Shown: piece by piece, positions 14,758 through 14,970 of the stretch | Layout: every line of letters begins with the position of its first letter | How positions within the stretch are numbered: position 1 is the first letter of the stretch | NCBI GenBank assembly: GCA_929200295.1 | Contig: CAKMZE010000063.1 | Span: 1-14,970, forward strand | Origin: an uncultured Alphaproteobacteria bacterium | GTDB lineage: Bacteria > Pseudomonadota > Alphaproteobacteria > Rhodobacterales > Rhodobacteraceae | Length of the DNA: 14,970 nucleotides | Direction of reading: 5' to 3' | The notes under the pieces: model-generated | The model's input: only the letters and a program-made list of their open reading frames with translations | Told to the model about the DNA's origin: nothing | The model's database searches: none | Program-made: the position numbers and the translations under genes

Positions 14758-14783
14758 AAAGGGCCGCAAACAGCGGCCCTTTT
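14758..14783 (+). terminator. Rho-independent terminator after the binding-protein gene
   Basis: GGGCCGC (14761-14767), loop AAACA, GCGGCCC (14773-14779), followed by TTTTCTT; flanking AAA/TTT extends the stem to 10 bp and would also give a U-run for the opposite strand. It starts 23 bp after the stop. Hairpins in this place often terminate partly and stabilise the abundant binding-protein mRNA when permease genes follow. Confidence 0.9.
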
Positions 14784-14970
14784 CTTATGCTAACCTACAA
14801 ACGCTCTGGACTTCGTGACCCAGACCCTTGTCTTTGGATGCAAGCTACCCGCCCATACGTATGGTGTGCGTCGTTAAGGTTTTTTGCACCAAAGGCGACG
14901 TAAACGAAGAGAGCGCTTTGCTCATTCAGTTAGGCAGCGGACTCATAAAACTCGATCCAGAGTCTTACCG
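14784..14970. other. Unassigned right-edge region
   Basis: No recognised gene in the last 187 bases. On the + strand a frame is open from an ATG at about 14860 to the edge (MVCVVKVFCTKGDVNEESA...), with no SD and no recognised family. On the - strand a frame entering from the edge ends in ...RLWIEFYESAA and a stop, which could be the C-terminus of a gene beyond the window. No permease, tRNA or tmRNA signature was seen. Confidence 0.4.

Overview
The window looks like a stretch of chromosome from a Rhodobacteraceae (roseobacter-group) alphaproteobacterium. The evidence is the combination of a DUF2842 membrane protein next to purA, a DUF6524 membrane protein, secG and pyrG in a row, an RlmJ with a DPSF motif, TadE/TadG-type pilus genes, and moderately GC-rich codon use. 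Most of it is ordinary housekeeping sequence; I found no CRISPR array, rRNA, tRNA, phage gene or complete insertion sequence.

Layout, left to right. (1) 2-2615, + strand: three overlapping Tad/Flp-pilus genes. The first is a TadG-like protein with a von Willebrand A domain, cut by the left edge; two TadE/TadF-type pseudopilins follow, and this block is visibly more AT-rich than the rest. (2) 2612-4108, - strand: a beta-hydroxyacid dehydrogenase (HIBADH family) and a two-TM conserved protein, probably one transcript, meeting the Tad block tail to tail with overlapping stop codons. (3) 4262-5173, +: a pirin-family cupin, divergent from the dehydrogenase. (4) 5207-6736, -: purA followed by a DUF2842 gene. 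(5) 6897-9569, +: a DUF6524 membrane protein, secG and pyrG. (6) 9590-10165, -: a secreted or outer-membrane hypothetical protein. (7) 10263-12260, +: rlmJ, a TerB-domain protein, and a PhnD-type binding protein without a signal peptide; the last two overlap by ATGA. (8) 12339-14734, +: a HisP-type ABC ATPase, a secreted DUF4344 putative metallopeptidase, and a family-3 (polar amino acid) periplasmic binding protein closed by a strong hairpin terminator. No permease gene is seen before the right edge. The last ~190 bases are unassigned.

Together: purA makes the AMP precursor adenylosuccinate and pyrG makes CTP, SecG is part of the protein-export channel, RlmJ methylates 23S rRNA, and the ABC parts would import an amino acid or related polar solute. 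The most interesting points are the processing-site pattern across the Tad proteins, the TerB plus cytosolic PhnD-like pair, the metallopeptidase lying between two ABC components, perfect palindromes in several divergent or leader regions, and a 12-bp perfect hairpin inside the DUF2842 gene. Starts were moved inward from the longest open frame for the dehydrogenase, pirin, PurA, DUF6524, the outer-membrane candidate, RlmJ and the binding protein, on the basis of Shine-Dalgarno position and family N-termini.
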